64,000 bases of DNA from Flavobacterium sp. YJ01. GTDB lineage: Bacteria > Bacteroidota > Bacteroidia > Flavobacteriales > Flavobacteriaceae. Shown here piece after piece: positions 24,016 through 39,000 of this stretch (the stretch's first letter is position 1; the number at the start of each line of letters is the position of its first letter). The stretch covers positions 2,914,001-2,978,000 of the forward strand of contig NZ_CP119757.1 in NCBI RefSeq assembly GCF_029320955.1. The letters run 5' to 3'. A program made the position numbers and the translations under genes. The notes under the pieces are model-generated. The model was not told the origin of the DNA. It made no database searches and worked only from the letters and a program-made list of their open reading frames with translations.

Positions 24016-27000
24016 ATGATTATGAAAAAACCTACTACTTTAAGAACGTTGTTTTTTGCTTTAGTTCTGTTATTCAATTTTGTCTCCCAAGCACAAAATG
24101 GAATTGCATTTAATTCAAAATTAGGTTCAAGTTCAAATGGGAATTTATTTGTAAAAACCGATCAGTCTGCTAATCCTTTTAGTCTTGATCTCAATGACGT
24201 TGGTGGCAGCCTTAAAACGGAAGCAGTACCAGAGATTCCAAATCCAGTTATTAAATACGCTCAAGGTAATTATGCCGGAGTTGTTTCAGAATGTCCGAAT
24301 GATGGTAAACTACTTCCTAAATTATTTTTATGCGGACTTAATGATTCAAGATTAATAGAAACTGGAATCACTAATGCAACTCTTATCACATGGCAAAGAA
24401 GAACTGGTGGTTGTGCTCCAATGGCCAATTCTGATTGTGCTAATACAGGAAACACCTGTACTTGGGCAGATGTAGCAAATGGTCCAAACTATAACGCAAA
24501 TGCCGCAGGTGAATTTCGTGTAAAAATAAGATATGCGGACGCTACTGAATTTGTATTTTATTTTAATGTTTATAAAAATGAAGTAGATCCAAGTGGAATT
24601 GTTAAAAGTGATATCGTTAAAGACGCCAACAATTGTACTATTCCAGGAAGAATAGTTGCAAGTAATTTTGGCAGTAGATACGAATATAGCTTTACACCAA
24701 ATCCTGCTGCAAATGTTTGGCAAGACAGTAACACTTTTGATGTGAATACTGCGGGAACTTACAATGTTTTCATTAGATTAAAAGATGTACCAGAAAGTTG
24801 TGTTTTTAATGTAAAAGGTATCGTCGTTACTACTATTAATTTTTCTTCTACAGTAACAGCGACACAACCATCATGCTCGGGCCAAAATGGTAGCATTAAA
24901 GTGGTTGCTAATACACTTAATAATCAATATAATTACAAACTTTACGCTGGTACTGATACATCAAAGGCTCCAGTAGCTTCTTTTGGACCTTCAACAATTT
25001 CAGAATATACATTCTCAAATGTTGCGGCAGGTGCTTATACAATTGTTACAAGTATAGAAGGCGGGTGTGCTACAGATTCACAAACAGCAACTCTTACGGC
25101 AGCTAGTGCAGTTGTAAATAATTCTTCACAGACTACAACATTAACAAGCTGTAGAAATGGAGTTATTACCGGAAGCGCAAGTGGCGGAACTAGACCTTAT
25201 GTTTATTCTATAAGCTATGCAGGCGGTGCTTTTGAACTTGTTCCTAATGGTAAATATACAGTATTACAATCGGGATCTTATGTGATGCGTGTTACAGATC
25301 TTAATGGATGTCCAGTTGATAAAACCATTACAGTAAGAGCTGTAGACAAACCAGAATATAATATTGGTGTAACAAATGGAAAATGTGGGGAATCTGGAAA
25401 GATTGATGTAAATATTATAGATGCTAAAAGCTATACACTTCAGTATAGTATCGATGGTGGAAACTTCTCTAGTGTTAAATCTTGGACTCGAGCTCCTGGA
25501 CAATATACGATTGTTGTTAGATATGCAAAGTCTGGTGTTAATAGTGGGGATTGGTGTAACGATGCTGGCCAAACTGTAAATATTGGTGCAACAACTGCAT
25601 TAACAGCCTCAGCTGGTGTTGCAGGTTTATCTGGTTGTGGACCGACAGGAAATGAACTTCAAGGGATTGTTAGAATTACAAATCCACAAGGAGGAACTCC
25701 TCCATATCAATATTATATTAATCCTACAGTGGGATGGTCAAGTTCAAATGAAGGATATCTTGATCCAGGAACTCATACTGTAAAAATTAGAGATTCGGCT
25801 CCAGGCGGTAGTTGTGAATATGTAATGACAAATATTACTATTGACCCTAAACCGGCGAAACCAAACATTCAGCTTGGAACTACAGTTTATAATTGTGATG
25901 GAACGGCAACAAGTACTGTTACTATAAATGGAGGAAGTGGAGATCCTAAATTTAGCTACCAATATTATTTAGATGGTATGCCAAATCCGAATACAGCTCA
26001 GCCTAATGTATTTTTAAATGTACCTCAAGGAGATCATATTATTACAGTAGATTATCAAGTATTATCTGCTACTACAAATAGTATATTATTAGATGAAAGT
26101 TTTGGTAGTGGAGCAAATACTCAGTCTCCTGGTATTAACACTTTCTATTACTGTTTTGAGAGACAAATTAAAGATGCAGCAATATGGTGTAATGGATCTG
26201 AAGCAATTAATGATGGAGATTACTCTGTAACTAGTTCTATTGACCAAAATTCAACTTCAACTTGGAGTTGGAGATATCCTATTGATCATACTAAAAATGG
26301 TGCAGATCCAAAAGGAAGGTTCTTGGCAGTTAATATTGGAGATCAGATTCCAGAAACCACTATTTTGTATGAAAAGCAGATTAATGATGTTATTCCGGGC
26401 CAACCTATCATGTTTGAGTTTTATGCAATGAACTTGATGATGCCTGGAGCTGGTAAAACAGATCCTAATTTAAGAATTGCCTTAGTAGATGCATCTGGTA
26501 CTGAAATCTCTTGGTTTGCTACTGGAAATATTCCAAGATCGAATACAAATAGTGATTGGAAGAAGTTCCCTCAAACTGCAATTACACTGAATCCAGGAAA
26601 CAATACTACATTACGATTAATTGTTCGTTCTAATATTAAACAAACCAATGGTAATGACGTTGCTATTGATGATATTAAGGTTTTCCAAACGCCAAGAGCT
26701 TGTGGAACATCTGAAAACTTCCCATTCAAAATTAATACAGATAAAATCTTTACAGCAAAGGTTGATGATATTAATAATGTAAAATGTAATGGTGAAACTA
26801 ATGGTTCTTTCAAAATTTATGCTGAAAACTTTAATGGTGATTTTGAATATTCAACAGAAGGCGGTGCAGCGGGAACATGGAAAAAATCTACAACTTCACC
26901 AGTTACAATTAGTGGATTATCGCCAAAAACTTACGATGTAAGAATTCGTTACAACTCAACAGCTACAGGATGTAATTTTACAATTCCAACTGTAGTGGGT

Positions 27001-30000
27001 TCTCCAGCTAAATTCTCTGTAACAGCTACTACACAAGCGGCTACTTGTGCGAATGACGGTAAAGTTATTTTAACTGCAACAGGAGGTGTTGGACCGTATA
27101 ATTTTACATTAACAAAAAAATCAGATGGAACAACATCTAATTTTGTTTATAATAGTACTACAGATAAATATGAAGTAACTGCACCAATTGGTGTTTATAC
27201 TGTTGCTGGAACAGATACAAATGGCTGTCCAGCTTCAATAAGTACAGATGTTACTATTTCAGGAACAGCTGGACCTTCAGCAAGTATTGATTCATCATCA
27301 AATTTATGTTTTAATAATACTACTGGAGCATCTATAAAAGTAAATGTTTCTGGTGGTAGAGCTAATTATACATACGAGGTTAGCCGTGATGGCGGACTTA
27401 ATTTTGGTCCTAAAAGTGCTGAATTTGCGGCTCCAGGCTTTACTTATCCAGTAACAACAATTGGAGATTATGTTTTTAGAATTGTTGACAAAAATAATTG
27501 TGAAGTAAAAACCCTTAGTACCACAATTAATCCTCAATTGGGTGCTAAACCTGCTATCAAAGCAGCATTAAGCTGTAAAGCTGGTGCAACAGCAGCAATT
27601 ATTGAAGTTACAGTTGAAGGTGGAACAATTCCTTACAACTATGTGATTAAAAATAGCTTAGGTAATCAAGTTGCTAGCGGATCGACTTCAACAACAACAA
27701 TTGATTACAGCACTACAATTGCAGATACTTATACTTTCGAAATTTCAGATTTCAATAAATGTCCGATTACAATTAAACAAAAAGTAGACGATTTAGTACA
27801 GGTAACTGCAAAATCAGATCCGCATAATGCAACTTGCTTTGGCGGGATGGGTTCAGTAGATCTTGAAGGTCTTACAGGAGTAGCACCATATACATTTGAA
27901 TTTAATGGTACTGGTGGTTTTGTTAATCAAACTCATTTTGGAAATTTAACAGGTTCTGTTGCAGGAACTTCTTATAGTTTTAGAGTTAAAGATGCAAATG
28001 ATTGTATCAGAAGTTATTCTTTCACAATCTATCAGCCGGCAGATATTTCTGGACAAGCAAGCATAACAACTCCTTACACTTGTGATACACAGGCTACAAT
28101 TACAGTTTCAAATGTAGGAGGAGGAACACCACAATATTCATACACTTTAATAAGAGACGGTGTAGCAATTGTTGGTCCACAAGCGGGACTTACTTTTGCA
28201 AACTTAAGTACACCTGGTGTTTATGAAGTTAGAATTACAGACAAAAATTCTTGTTCTAAAACAGTACCAGCAGGAACAATCAATGCGTTAAATCGCCCTG
28301 CTGCAATGACAATTTCGACTACTACGGCAGCGACTTGTCCTACAAACAAAGGAAGTGTTACAATCACTAATGTTAGAAATTCTTCTGGTGTTGTTATTAC
28401 AGGAGCATTAGAATATAGAATTATTGCTCCAATAACAGCTGGCCCTAATACTACAGGTATATTTAATGGTCTAGATGCTAATGTTGAATATACATTTGAA
28501 GTAAGAGATGCCAATCAATGTAAATTTACTGATAAACATACAATAGCTCCTCCAGCAAGTTTTACTGTTGGAAGTAAATCAACTCCTGTAAAATGTTTTG
28601 GAGATAGCAATGGTACAGCTACATTTACTGTAACTGGTATTGCAGCAGGTACAAATTATTCTTATAAAGTTGATGCGTTACCAGTAGTTAATGGAACATC
28701 AACAGCTAGTCCTTTTGATATTACAATTTCTGGATTAAGTGTAGGAAACCATAGTATTGTCGTAACAAATCTAACTACAAACTGTCCTATTACTGAAAAT
28801 GTAACTGTGGGAGGACCAACGGCTGCATTAAAATTAAATGCACCGAGTTTAACTCACGTTACTTGTTTAGTTAAAGGAACAGCAACAATTAATGCTGTTG
28901 ATGGTTCAGGATCTTATACTTACACAGTAACACCAACTTCTCCAGCAGGAACGCCAAAAGTTCAGGCAAATGATAATAAATTTATTAATCTTGATGCAGG
29001 AACATACAGCGTTTCTGTAACAGATTTAACAGGTTGTACAGTTGCAGGACAATCATTTACAATTAATGGTTCAGTAAATCCATCAGCAACTATAAGTGTT
29101 ACATCTTCTTATTGTGCTGGAGGCACTGGAGCAACATTAATTGCAACTCCATCTGTAGCACCACAGCCAAATCCTAACTATCAGTATAGCTTAGATGGTG
29201 TAAATTATCAAGCTTCAGGATCATTCCCAGGATTAACTCCAGGAAAATATACTATAACAGTTAAAGATATTGTAACAGGTTGTACAGCAGATTTAGCGGA
29301 GCAAACAATTGCAGCACCATTATCAGCAAGTGCAAAAATTGATACAGATTTAACTTGTGATCCAACTAGTCCAGAAGCTATCATTAGAGTTACAATTCAA
29401 GATGGATATCCAGATTACAGATATAGAGTAAATACTAGTAATTCTTTTACAGGACCTTACACTAATGTAGCTGCAGGTTCAAATACATTTACTGTACCTC
29501 GTTTAGCAGGAACTTACTATTTTGAAATTACTGATAGTAGAGGCTGTACAACTGTGATTTCTCAAACTGTTAACCCAACTGTAAAACCAGATTTTACAAC
29601 AAGTAAAGTTGACGTTTTATGTAAAGGAAATTCAACAGGAAGCATTACAGTAAGCGCTACTCCTGTAGGTACATATACTTATGAGTTAACACCAATTTCT
29701 CCAGCAGGAGCTAAAATTACGCAGACAACAAACTTATTTGAAAACTTAGGAGCAGGAAGCTATAGTGTTGTTGTTATTGATGCTAAAAAATGTGCTTCAG
29801 ATCCTAAAACAGTTACTATTATAGAGCCAGTAAATGGATTAAATGCAACAGCAGATGTAGATGTAAAATTGTCTTGTGATACTTCAAACGGTCCTCAAGC
29901 AGCAACAATTGAAGTTACGGCTTCTGGAGGTACTCCGTTCCCAGCTCCAAATCTTTACAGGTATAGCTATAACGGTCAAACACCAGTTACTTCAAATACA

Positions 30001-33000
30001 TACAGTACAACTGCTTCAGGTAATGTAACGGTAGAAGTATTTGACGCAAGCGGATGTTCATATGTAGTTCCAACTGGAGTTACAATAGATGCTTTAGATC
30101 CTCCACAATTACTTACAATAACACCATCAAATGTTATTACTTGTGCTGCAGGAAATGCAAATTTAACTTTAGCATTTACACACGGTGTTGGACCATTTAA
30201 ATATGAAATTACTAGTCCAACAGCAAGTATAGTTTCAGTAAATGATACGAATAGAAATCATACATTTAATAACTTAACTCCAGGTCATTATTACTTTAAA
30301 GTAACCGATGCAAACAATTGTACAATTACAGGAGATTATGAAATTTTAGACGTTGTAGCTATTCAGTCAGTTGGTAAAATTATCAACAATGTAACTTGTA
30401 ATGGAGCAAATAATGGTTCTATTGAATTTACAGTTTCTGGAAACAGAACAGGAGGCTACACTTACACTTTAGTTGGAGATGTTACTGGAACAATTTCTTC
30501 AACTCCTGCCGTATCTGGTGATGTTATTACTTACTCAGGATTACAAGGTGGTCAAAAATATACCTTTACAGTTACAAATACAGCAACTCAATGTTTTGCT
30601 ATAAGCGAAGTGACTCTTGCAGAGCCAGTTGCTATTACTGCATTCGGGGCTACAGCTACACACGTTTATTGTTCAAATGCAAAAACTGATATTAAACTTA
30701 GTGCTACAGCAACAGGAATAACATTATATTATGCACTTGTAAAAACTGGTGATCCAGCTCCTACATTCCCTGCAGATTATAATACTACTGGTGTATTTAA
30801 TAAAGATACAAGTGTTGATGGTCTTTCTTACACAGGTTATGTTATTAATAAAGATGGAAATTGTCGTCAAAATATCCCTGTAAATATTATTACAGATACT
30901 CCTCCTACAATTAATCCAATAACGGCTGCACAATGTTATTCAGGAACAAACTTTGATGTAACAATTACGGGTTCTACATACAATAACTTAAATATTACTT
31001 ATGGACTTGACGGTACTTATAGTACAAATCCTGTAAAAACAATTACAGGTCCAGGAACCTATACTTTAGGAATAAAAGATGACCATGGTTGCGAGAGAAC
31101 CACATCAATAACGGTTAATAATATATTGACAATTAAGGCAGATTTAATTAAAGATCTTACTTGTACTACTGTACCACCAACAGCTACAGCGGCACAAATT
31201 GATTTGTCTGCGACTGGAGGAAACAACATTTATACTTATGAATATAAGTTAGGAACAGCAGGAACTTATGCTTCTACTGGTACAACATTTAATCCAACTG
31301 CTGATGGAGATTATTACTTTAGAGTAACTTCAGGTGGTTGTTCAATTGAAACTACTGTTGCAGTTAATGTAACTATTCCTGAACCACCTGTAATTACGGG
31401 AGTTACAGAAACACAATCTATCAAATGTAACGGTGATGAAACAGCTGCAATTGATATTACAGTTGACAACAGTAAAGGAGTTGGTCCATACGTATTTAAT
31501 GTTTTAAGAACTGGCCCAACAACTTTTGATTATGGAGCACAAACCACAGGTTTAGCTGCGGGTACTTATAGAATTACAGTTACCGATTCTAAAGGTTGTA
31601 CGGGCACTCGTAATATTATAATTAACCAACCAAATGCGATAACTTTCACATTAGATAAAGTAAACATTCAATGTACAGGAGGAACATATACATTAGGTTC
31701 CGTAATTGTACAAAATGTTATGGGAGGTACGGCACCGTTTACATATTATATTACTAATAATTTTGGTGATACAATTCCATTTAATCCTTACGCTGCCACA
31801 GCTAGAGAAAATCATACATTTAATAATCTAATTAACTTTGGTATCTATACTGTAACAGCTGTAGATGCGAACGGATGTAAACATTCTGAAAGTATTTCAA
31901 TTACATCTCCACCTAGTGATTTATTGGTTGTTATTGATACCTCTGCTCCTAACTGTTCAAGCGGTACGGCAGTAGTTACGGTAAAAGCTTCTCCTCTAGG
32001 AACTAACTATACATTTGGTATTCTTACCACTAATGTGCCACCATTCTCAACTAGCTTCGTTGCGCCAGATGTTACGGGAGGTGATACTAAAACTTTTACA
32101 GGTTTAACGCCAGGCGTAACATATACATTTGTGGTTCATGATGGTGATACAGGTTGTGATTTTGTTAATACTGCTGATATTCCAATTCCAGGAAACTCAA
32201 CATTAGTACCAGTTGTTACAGCTAAAAATGTTAGTTGTAAAGGAGCAAATGATGGAAGTGTGTCAATTAATATTTCAGGTTATGATGCAGCTGCTACTTC
32301 TATTAGTTATCAAATATTCACGAATCAGTCTAATCTTCCTGTTACTGGAGTATTAACTTATAATGTTGGAGATTCTCAACCAATAACTTATCCAGCACTT
32401 CCAGCGGTAGGAAATATGGTTCCAGGATACTATTACATTACATTTACTGAAAATGGAGGACCAAATAACGGGTGTAAAAAAGCATCTGATCCTTTCTATA
32501 TTAAAGAATCTTCTGTAGAATTATCAGTAAAAGCTACTGTATTTAAAAATGAAAATTGTAGCACCTTAGGGACTATCATTGCTGAAGCAAAAGATGGTAC
32601 AGGGCCTTATTCTTATTTTGTGAATACGACAGGTACTTTACCAACAGTAAGTTCAGCTTGGCAAACAAGTGGAACATTCAATTTAGCAGCGGGAACATAT
32701 TATATTTTTGCTAAAGATTCTTATGATTGTATCAAACAAGCTACAGCTACAGTTGTGTTGCCTAAAGATCCAGATCCAGACTTTAGTTTAGCTGTTGCTA
32801 ATAGATGTGTTGCTCAAGGTAATTTTGTTGTAAATGTTACTATTACAGACCCAACTCCTTCAATGGCACCATATACGGTAAGTGTAAATGGTAGAGGTTT
32901 TGTACCTGTTACTGGTACAAGTTATGCAGCAACAGGTCTAAATTCAGGTACTCAAACAATCATTGTTAAAGACAAAAATGGTTGTCCAATCACACATACG

Positions 33001-36000
33001 ATTGACATAAACGAAAGACCTGCCGCAAAAGCAGACGTAACGCAAGTAATTGCTTGTGCTGCTAATGGTACAACAGTCAATGATGCGACAATTCACGTTA
33101 CGATTACAAAAGGAACGGGAGATTTCGAATATTCATACAAAAAAGATTCTAATCCATATACAGCATTTGTACCAGTAGGAACAGGACAAACAGCATTTGA
33201 TTTTTCTGTAACTTCTGCAAATGCAGGTACGTATACATTCCAAATTAGAGATGTAAATAACTGTATTGTAGAAACAAACTCTGTAGTAGTTGAGCCTAAT
33301 GTGCCTATTGATCCAACTGTAACACCGGTACAGCCATTATGTAATGGTGGTAATGGGTCAATCGAATTATCTGCAACGGGAGGAAAAGGAGCTTATACTT
33401 ACACGCTTACACGTACATTACCAGCACCAGCTGCTCCGATAGTACAAACTAATAATGGAGTGTTTACTGGTTTAGCTGCTGGAAGTTTCACCTATTCAAT
33501 CAAAGATGTTTTAGGTTGTGAAGTTACAGGACCTGCAGTTCTTGGTGAACCAACTGACCTAGTTTTAGGTACACCAGCAATTGACCAGCCAAAATGTGGT
33601 CCAAATAATGCACCACAACAAGCCAAAGTTGTTTTATCTGCAACAGGAGGTACGGGTACTTATGAATACAGTTTCAATAATAGTGCTTTCAGTACTGAAA
33701 CAACATATTATGTAACTGAAAATGGAGCAAGTCAAAATATTACTTATGCGATTAGAGATGCAAACAATTGTACTAAAACAGGATCAGTAAATATTCTATG
33801 GTTAAACCCTCCAACTAATTTTGATTTTAATCAGCCAGATCCAATTACATGTTCTAGAACAAGAACTAGCGTAGAAATTCAAAATGTTACAAACGGTATC
33901 GGACCATTGTCATATCAAATTGTTTCTCCTCTTTCAGCTGCTATAGATAATTTGGCAAATCCAGTATTTACAAATCTATTGCCAGGAGATTATGTTTTTC
34001 AAGTTACCGATGCAAATGGCTGTATTAAACAATTGTCACATAAAGTTGAAGATGTCATTAAAATTGATATCACAGGTCAATCTATAACTGATATAACTTG
34101 TTTAGGCGCAAATGATGGAAAAGCTAGTTTCTTAGTAACTGGTTTTGAAACAGGTCTAGTTACAGGTTATAATTATGTAGTGGATACAAATCCGCTTGTA
34201 GCGATGACTTCTGGAACAATCGATTTAACAGGATTGGCTCCAGGACCACATAGAATTACAGTAACAGATACTGAAACGGATTGTTCAGATTTTATTGATT
34301 TCAATATTGCTACAATTACAGTTGCATTAGATTTCAATATGGTTGTTACACCACTTGGTTGTAAAACTACAGGTGCAGTAAATGTTACAGCAACTGGAGG
34401 ATGGGGAACGTATACCTATACAGTTACAGAACCTGCTCCAGCAAGTACAGTTTTACCTTCAAACACTGATGGAATCTTTACTGGGCTTACAAAAGCGGGT
34501 ACTTACTCAGTTTCTGTTAAAGATGCTAATGGTTGCGTTGTAACAAAACCATTCGATTTGACTACGCCAATAGAACCAGTTGCTTCAATTGATGCGGCAT
34601 CAGTTTATTGTTATACAGGTTCAGGTGCTGGGCAAGGTGCGACAATTATTGTAAATGCAACTACACCGGGAACACCTGCATATACACCAGCTTACCAATA
34701 TAGCATTGATAACGGTGTAAATTGGATTGGAACTAACACATTTGTAGATTTAGGACCAGGTACATACCAAATTACGGTTAAAGATCAGTTTGGATGTGAG
34801 GCAGTAACATCTATTCCAGTTGAAATTAAAGGTCAGATTTTTGCTTCCGCGAAAAAACAAACTGAAATTTTCTGTGGACCAGTAGACGGATCAATTAAAT
34901 TAGAAGTAATTGGTGGTTATGCACCATTTAACTATACAGTTACTAAAGATGGAATTTTAGATCCAACGCCTATCCCATTCCCAAGTGCTACTGCAACTAC
35001 AGCAGATTACACTGTAAATGGAGCAACAGGTGCTGGTAATTACACATTTACTATTACAGATGCACATTCATGTCCTGTAACAACTAATCCTGTTATTATG
35101 ACTAATCCAACTCTTATTACTTATAATGCAACACCAACTTCGCCAAGTTGTGATGCTACACAAGGTAATGGAGCAAACGGACAAATTTTAGTAGAACTTA
35201 CAGGAGCTGCACTTGCAGATAACCAACAATATACTTTCACGTTAACTCCAACGGTTGGATTACCAGTTACACAAAATATTGGTTTATTCACTGGATTAGC
35301 GGCAGGAACTTATAGTGTTACAGTATCATCAGCAAGATCATGTCCAGTAACTCAAAATAATATTATTATTGCTGCTCCAGCATTAGCTGTGGCAGATGCA
35401 ACAGCAACAGCATTCACTTGTACTCCAGCAAATGTTATTAGAGAAACAGTTGTTACGGTTACAGGTAATCATGGTGGAGCTACTGAACCAATTGCAAATT
35501 TTACTTATAGTGATAATGGAACAGATTGGTACACTACAAACACTTTCAAAGTCTTTGATAATGGCGCTGTTCAACATTTAACGTACTATGTTAAAGATTT
35601 AAAAGGTTGCGTTGACTCTTTTGATTTAGATGTTAATCCATTCCCTCAATTAGTTTCAGCTACACCTCAGTTGGTAACTTTAGCTGATTGTCCAAATGGA
35701 GGATTAGAAACAATTAGAGTTGATATCGTTGGTGGAGCGACTCCATATAACTTCGAATATCAAGTTTCTGTAGATGGAGCATCATATAGTACTCCTGCAA
35801 CTGCAGTAAATCCAGGTAATAACACATTTAATTATGTAGCACCGCAAGCAGGTCATACGTACCAATTTAAAATTACAGATGTAACTACTGGTTGTACTGT
35901 TATTTCTAGCTCGTACGAAGTTAAATTATACAACTTAATGACGGTTACAGCGACTCCTTCAACAATGGTTAGCTGTGATGGATTCAATGATGGTGCAATT

Positions 36001-39000
36001 ACAATTAATATTGACAATTACACTGGATTATATAATTATAGAGTTCTTTTAGCTGGAGCTCCAGTTGCTGGTGCAACAGGAACTAATATTGATGCAGCAG
36101 CGAACAATCCTTATGTAATTACAGGATTATCAGCTGGAGTAAATTATACAGTTGAGGTTACTCAAAATGCTTACCCTCAATGTGTAGTTGCTTCTAACCC
36201 TGTTACAATTACGCAACCAACACCAGTTGATATTAGTGGAATTGTTATTACAGTTAAAAATCAAAACTGTCAGACGAGTACAACTGGAGCAGTAATTACG
36301 GTTGATCCAGCTAGTATTTCTGGCGGAACCCCAGGATATATGTATGCATTTGTACCAGCAGGAACAACTCCAGTTGATGCAGATTATCAAGCTTCTAATA
36401 TTAAATCAATTATTACAGCTCAAGTATCACCATTGTTTGATTCTTACGATGTATATGTAAAAGATCTAAATGGATGTAACAGATTCCAAAATGTACACAT
36501 TTCACTAGATCCAATGCCAGTGATTAATAATGTAACTGTAGCAAGCCAATGTGCTAGTGCAGCAGGATACAGAATTGATATTGCTGCAACAGGATTAGCA
36601 AAATTACAATACAGCTTAGATGGAGTACAATATCAAGATGATAATTTCTTTATCGTAACAGATCCAGGAGATTATACAGTTTGGGTTTGGGATAAAAACC
36701 AATGTGCAGTAAAAGCGACAACTCCAGTTACGGTTTTCGAACCATTAACTTTAAGAGCTGAGATAACGCTTCCTATCTGTAAAGATCCAAACGGAACAAT
36801 TACACTGTTCGCAACTGGCGGATCTTTGACACCAGCAAATAACTATGTGTATACAAAAGACAACTGGGCGACTTCTCAAGTAAATTCAGACTTTACAGGA
36901 TTGTCTTCAGGAGTTTATACATTTAAAGTTAGAGATTTAGGTACAAACTGTGAGAAAGAAATTACAGAAGAAATTACAGTTCCTACTGATATTTTAGGAA
37001 TGGTATTAACACCGAGAAAAGTTTCTTGTAAAGGATTCTCTGACGGAGCAATCTCAGTAAGTATTTCAGATACTAATGATAATCCAGTTTACACATACAG
37101 TATTTCTGGTCCTGGTGTTAACATTGTTGATCAGGTTTCATCAGAATTTAAAGATTTAGCTTACGGTACTTATACAGTGACAGTAAAATCTGGAAGAGGT
37201 TGTGAATTAGCACAATCAATTCTAGTTGATGAACCTGCAGAAGTTGTAGCTACAACAAGCTATACAGAATTTGCATGTACAACAGGAAACACTAGAAACA
37301 ATGCTACAATTTCGATTGACAATGTTACAGGAGGTTCTGGTAAATATATCTTATACCAATTCATTAAAGGTACAGATATCCTTCAAAGTGGTACTTCAAC
37401 AACATATACTGTAAACGATCGTACAGGAGGTACTTATACAGTGAAAGTATTTGATGAAAATGGTTGTGTGGGAACATCTGCAACACCAATTCAAATTGCA
37501 CCGTTTACTTCTTTAGATGATATTACTTTCACTGTTATAACACCTATTACTTGTGTTAACAATGAAACAATTCAGGTAAATGTTCCAGTAACAGGAACGT
37601 TAACAGCTCCTCTAGAGTACACTATTAGCGGTACAAACGGAACTGTTATTACACCTGTAATGAACAACACCGGATTATTCTCAGGATTAGGAATTGGAGA
37701 TTATTTAATTTCTGTTTTAAATCCTGCGACTGGATGTGTAATTTATGATTACCACCACGTATTTAATCCAAACACATTTGTTCTTGATGTGAAAGCTATT
37801 AAGACTGAAATTTGTTATGGAACATCAGATGGAAATGTAGAAATCACAATGGTAGATACACAACCACTTCCTTCAGACGAAGCAGGAATATTTGATTATA
37901 CTATCACTGGTCCAACCGGTAATGTGACAGGAAGAACAACTGGTGTTACGCTTCCATTAACAGGTTTAATTGCTGGTAAATACACAATTGTAGCGAGATT
38001 AGTTAATAGCCCTGAATGTGAGGTTAATGGAGCTTTTGAAATTACACAGCCAGTTACTCCATTGACTATTACTGTATCTCATACAAGAATTACTTGTGCT
38101 GCAGGTGGAAATGATGGTACAATCTCAGTTGCTGTAGATGGCGGATGGCCAGGTGGTCACTTCTTTGAATTAGTTGGTCCTGTTAGCCATGACTATTCTG
38201 AAGAGTACTTCTTTGAGAATTTAACTCCTGGACACTACATTGTAAATGTAAAAGACAGTGAAGGATGTATTGCTACAGATGTTGTAGATTTAGTTATACC
38301 AGATCCAATTCAATTTACTGCAGTAGCGACTACTCCGGTATTGACTTGTTACGGAGATGATAATGGAATTATCACAGTTTCAATTCCAACAGGAGGAGAA
38401 GGTGCGAATTACACTTATACATTAAACCATACAACAGCTGATGGTGAAGTAATAACTTCAATTCCTCAGGATTCAAATGTATTTACAGGATTAATTGCTG
38501 GAAATTATACAGTTACCGTAGTAGATTCATTTGGTTGTCAAGCTACATCAGCAAATGTGACAATCAATAATCCTGTAAAAGTAGAAGCAAGTTTAGCTCA
38601 AGAAACTCGTGTTACTTGTTTAACGGATGCTACTCTAACGCTTACTGCAACAGGTGGTACAGGTCCTTATACTTATAGCGAAGATGGGGTTACTCCATTA
38701 GGAAGTTTCAATAGTTCAGTGACATTCCCAGTTTCGGTTGGAGCACACCGTTATTTTGTAACAGATAATTTAGGTTGTGTGAGCGATGCATCTGGTGAAG
38801 TAAAAGTTTCGCCAATTGAACCATTAACTGTCGAATTAGACTTGAATTATGCACATGTAAATTGTACAGGAGAAAACAGTGCAATTGTTAATGCTGTTGC
38901 AAAAGGAGGTTTAGGAAATTATCAATATTCTCTATTGGATAGTGCTAAAAACGAAATTAGACCTGCTCAAGCAGATGGTCTTTTCACGCAACTTTATGCA

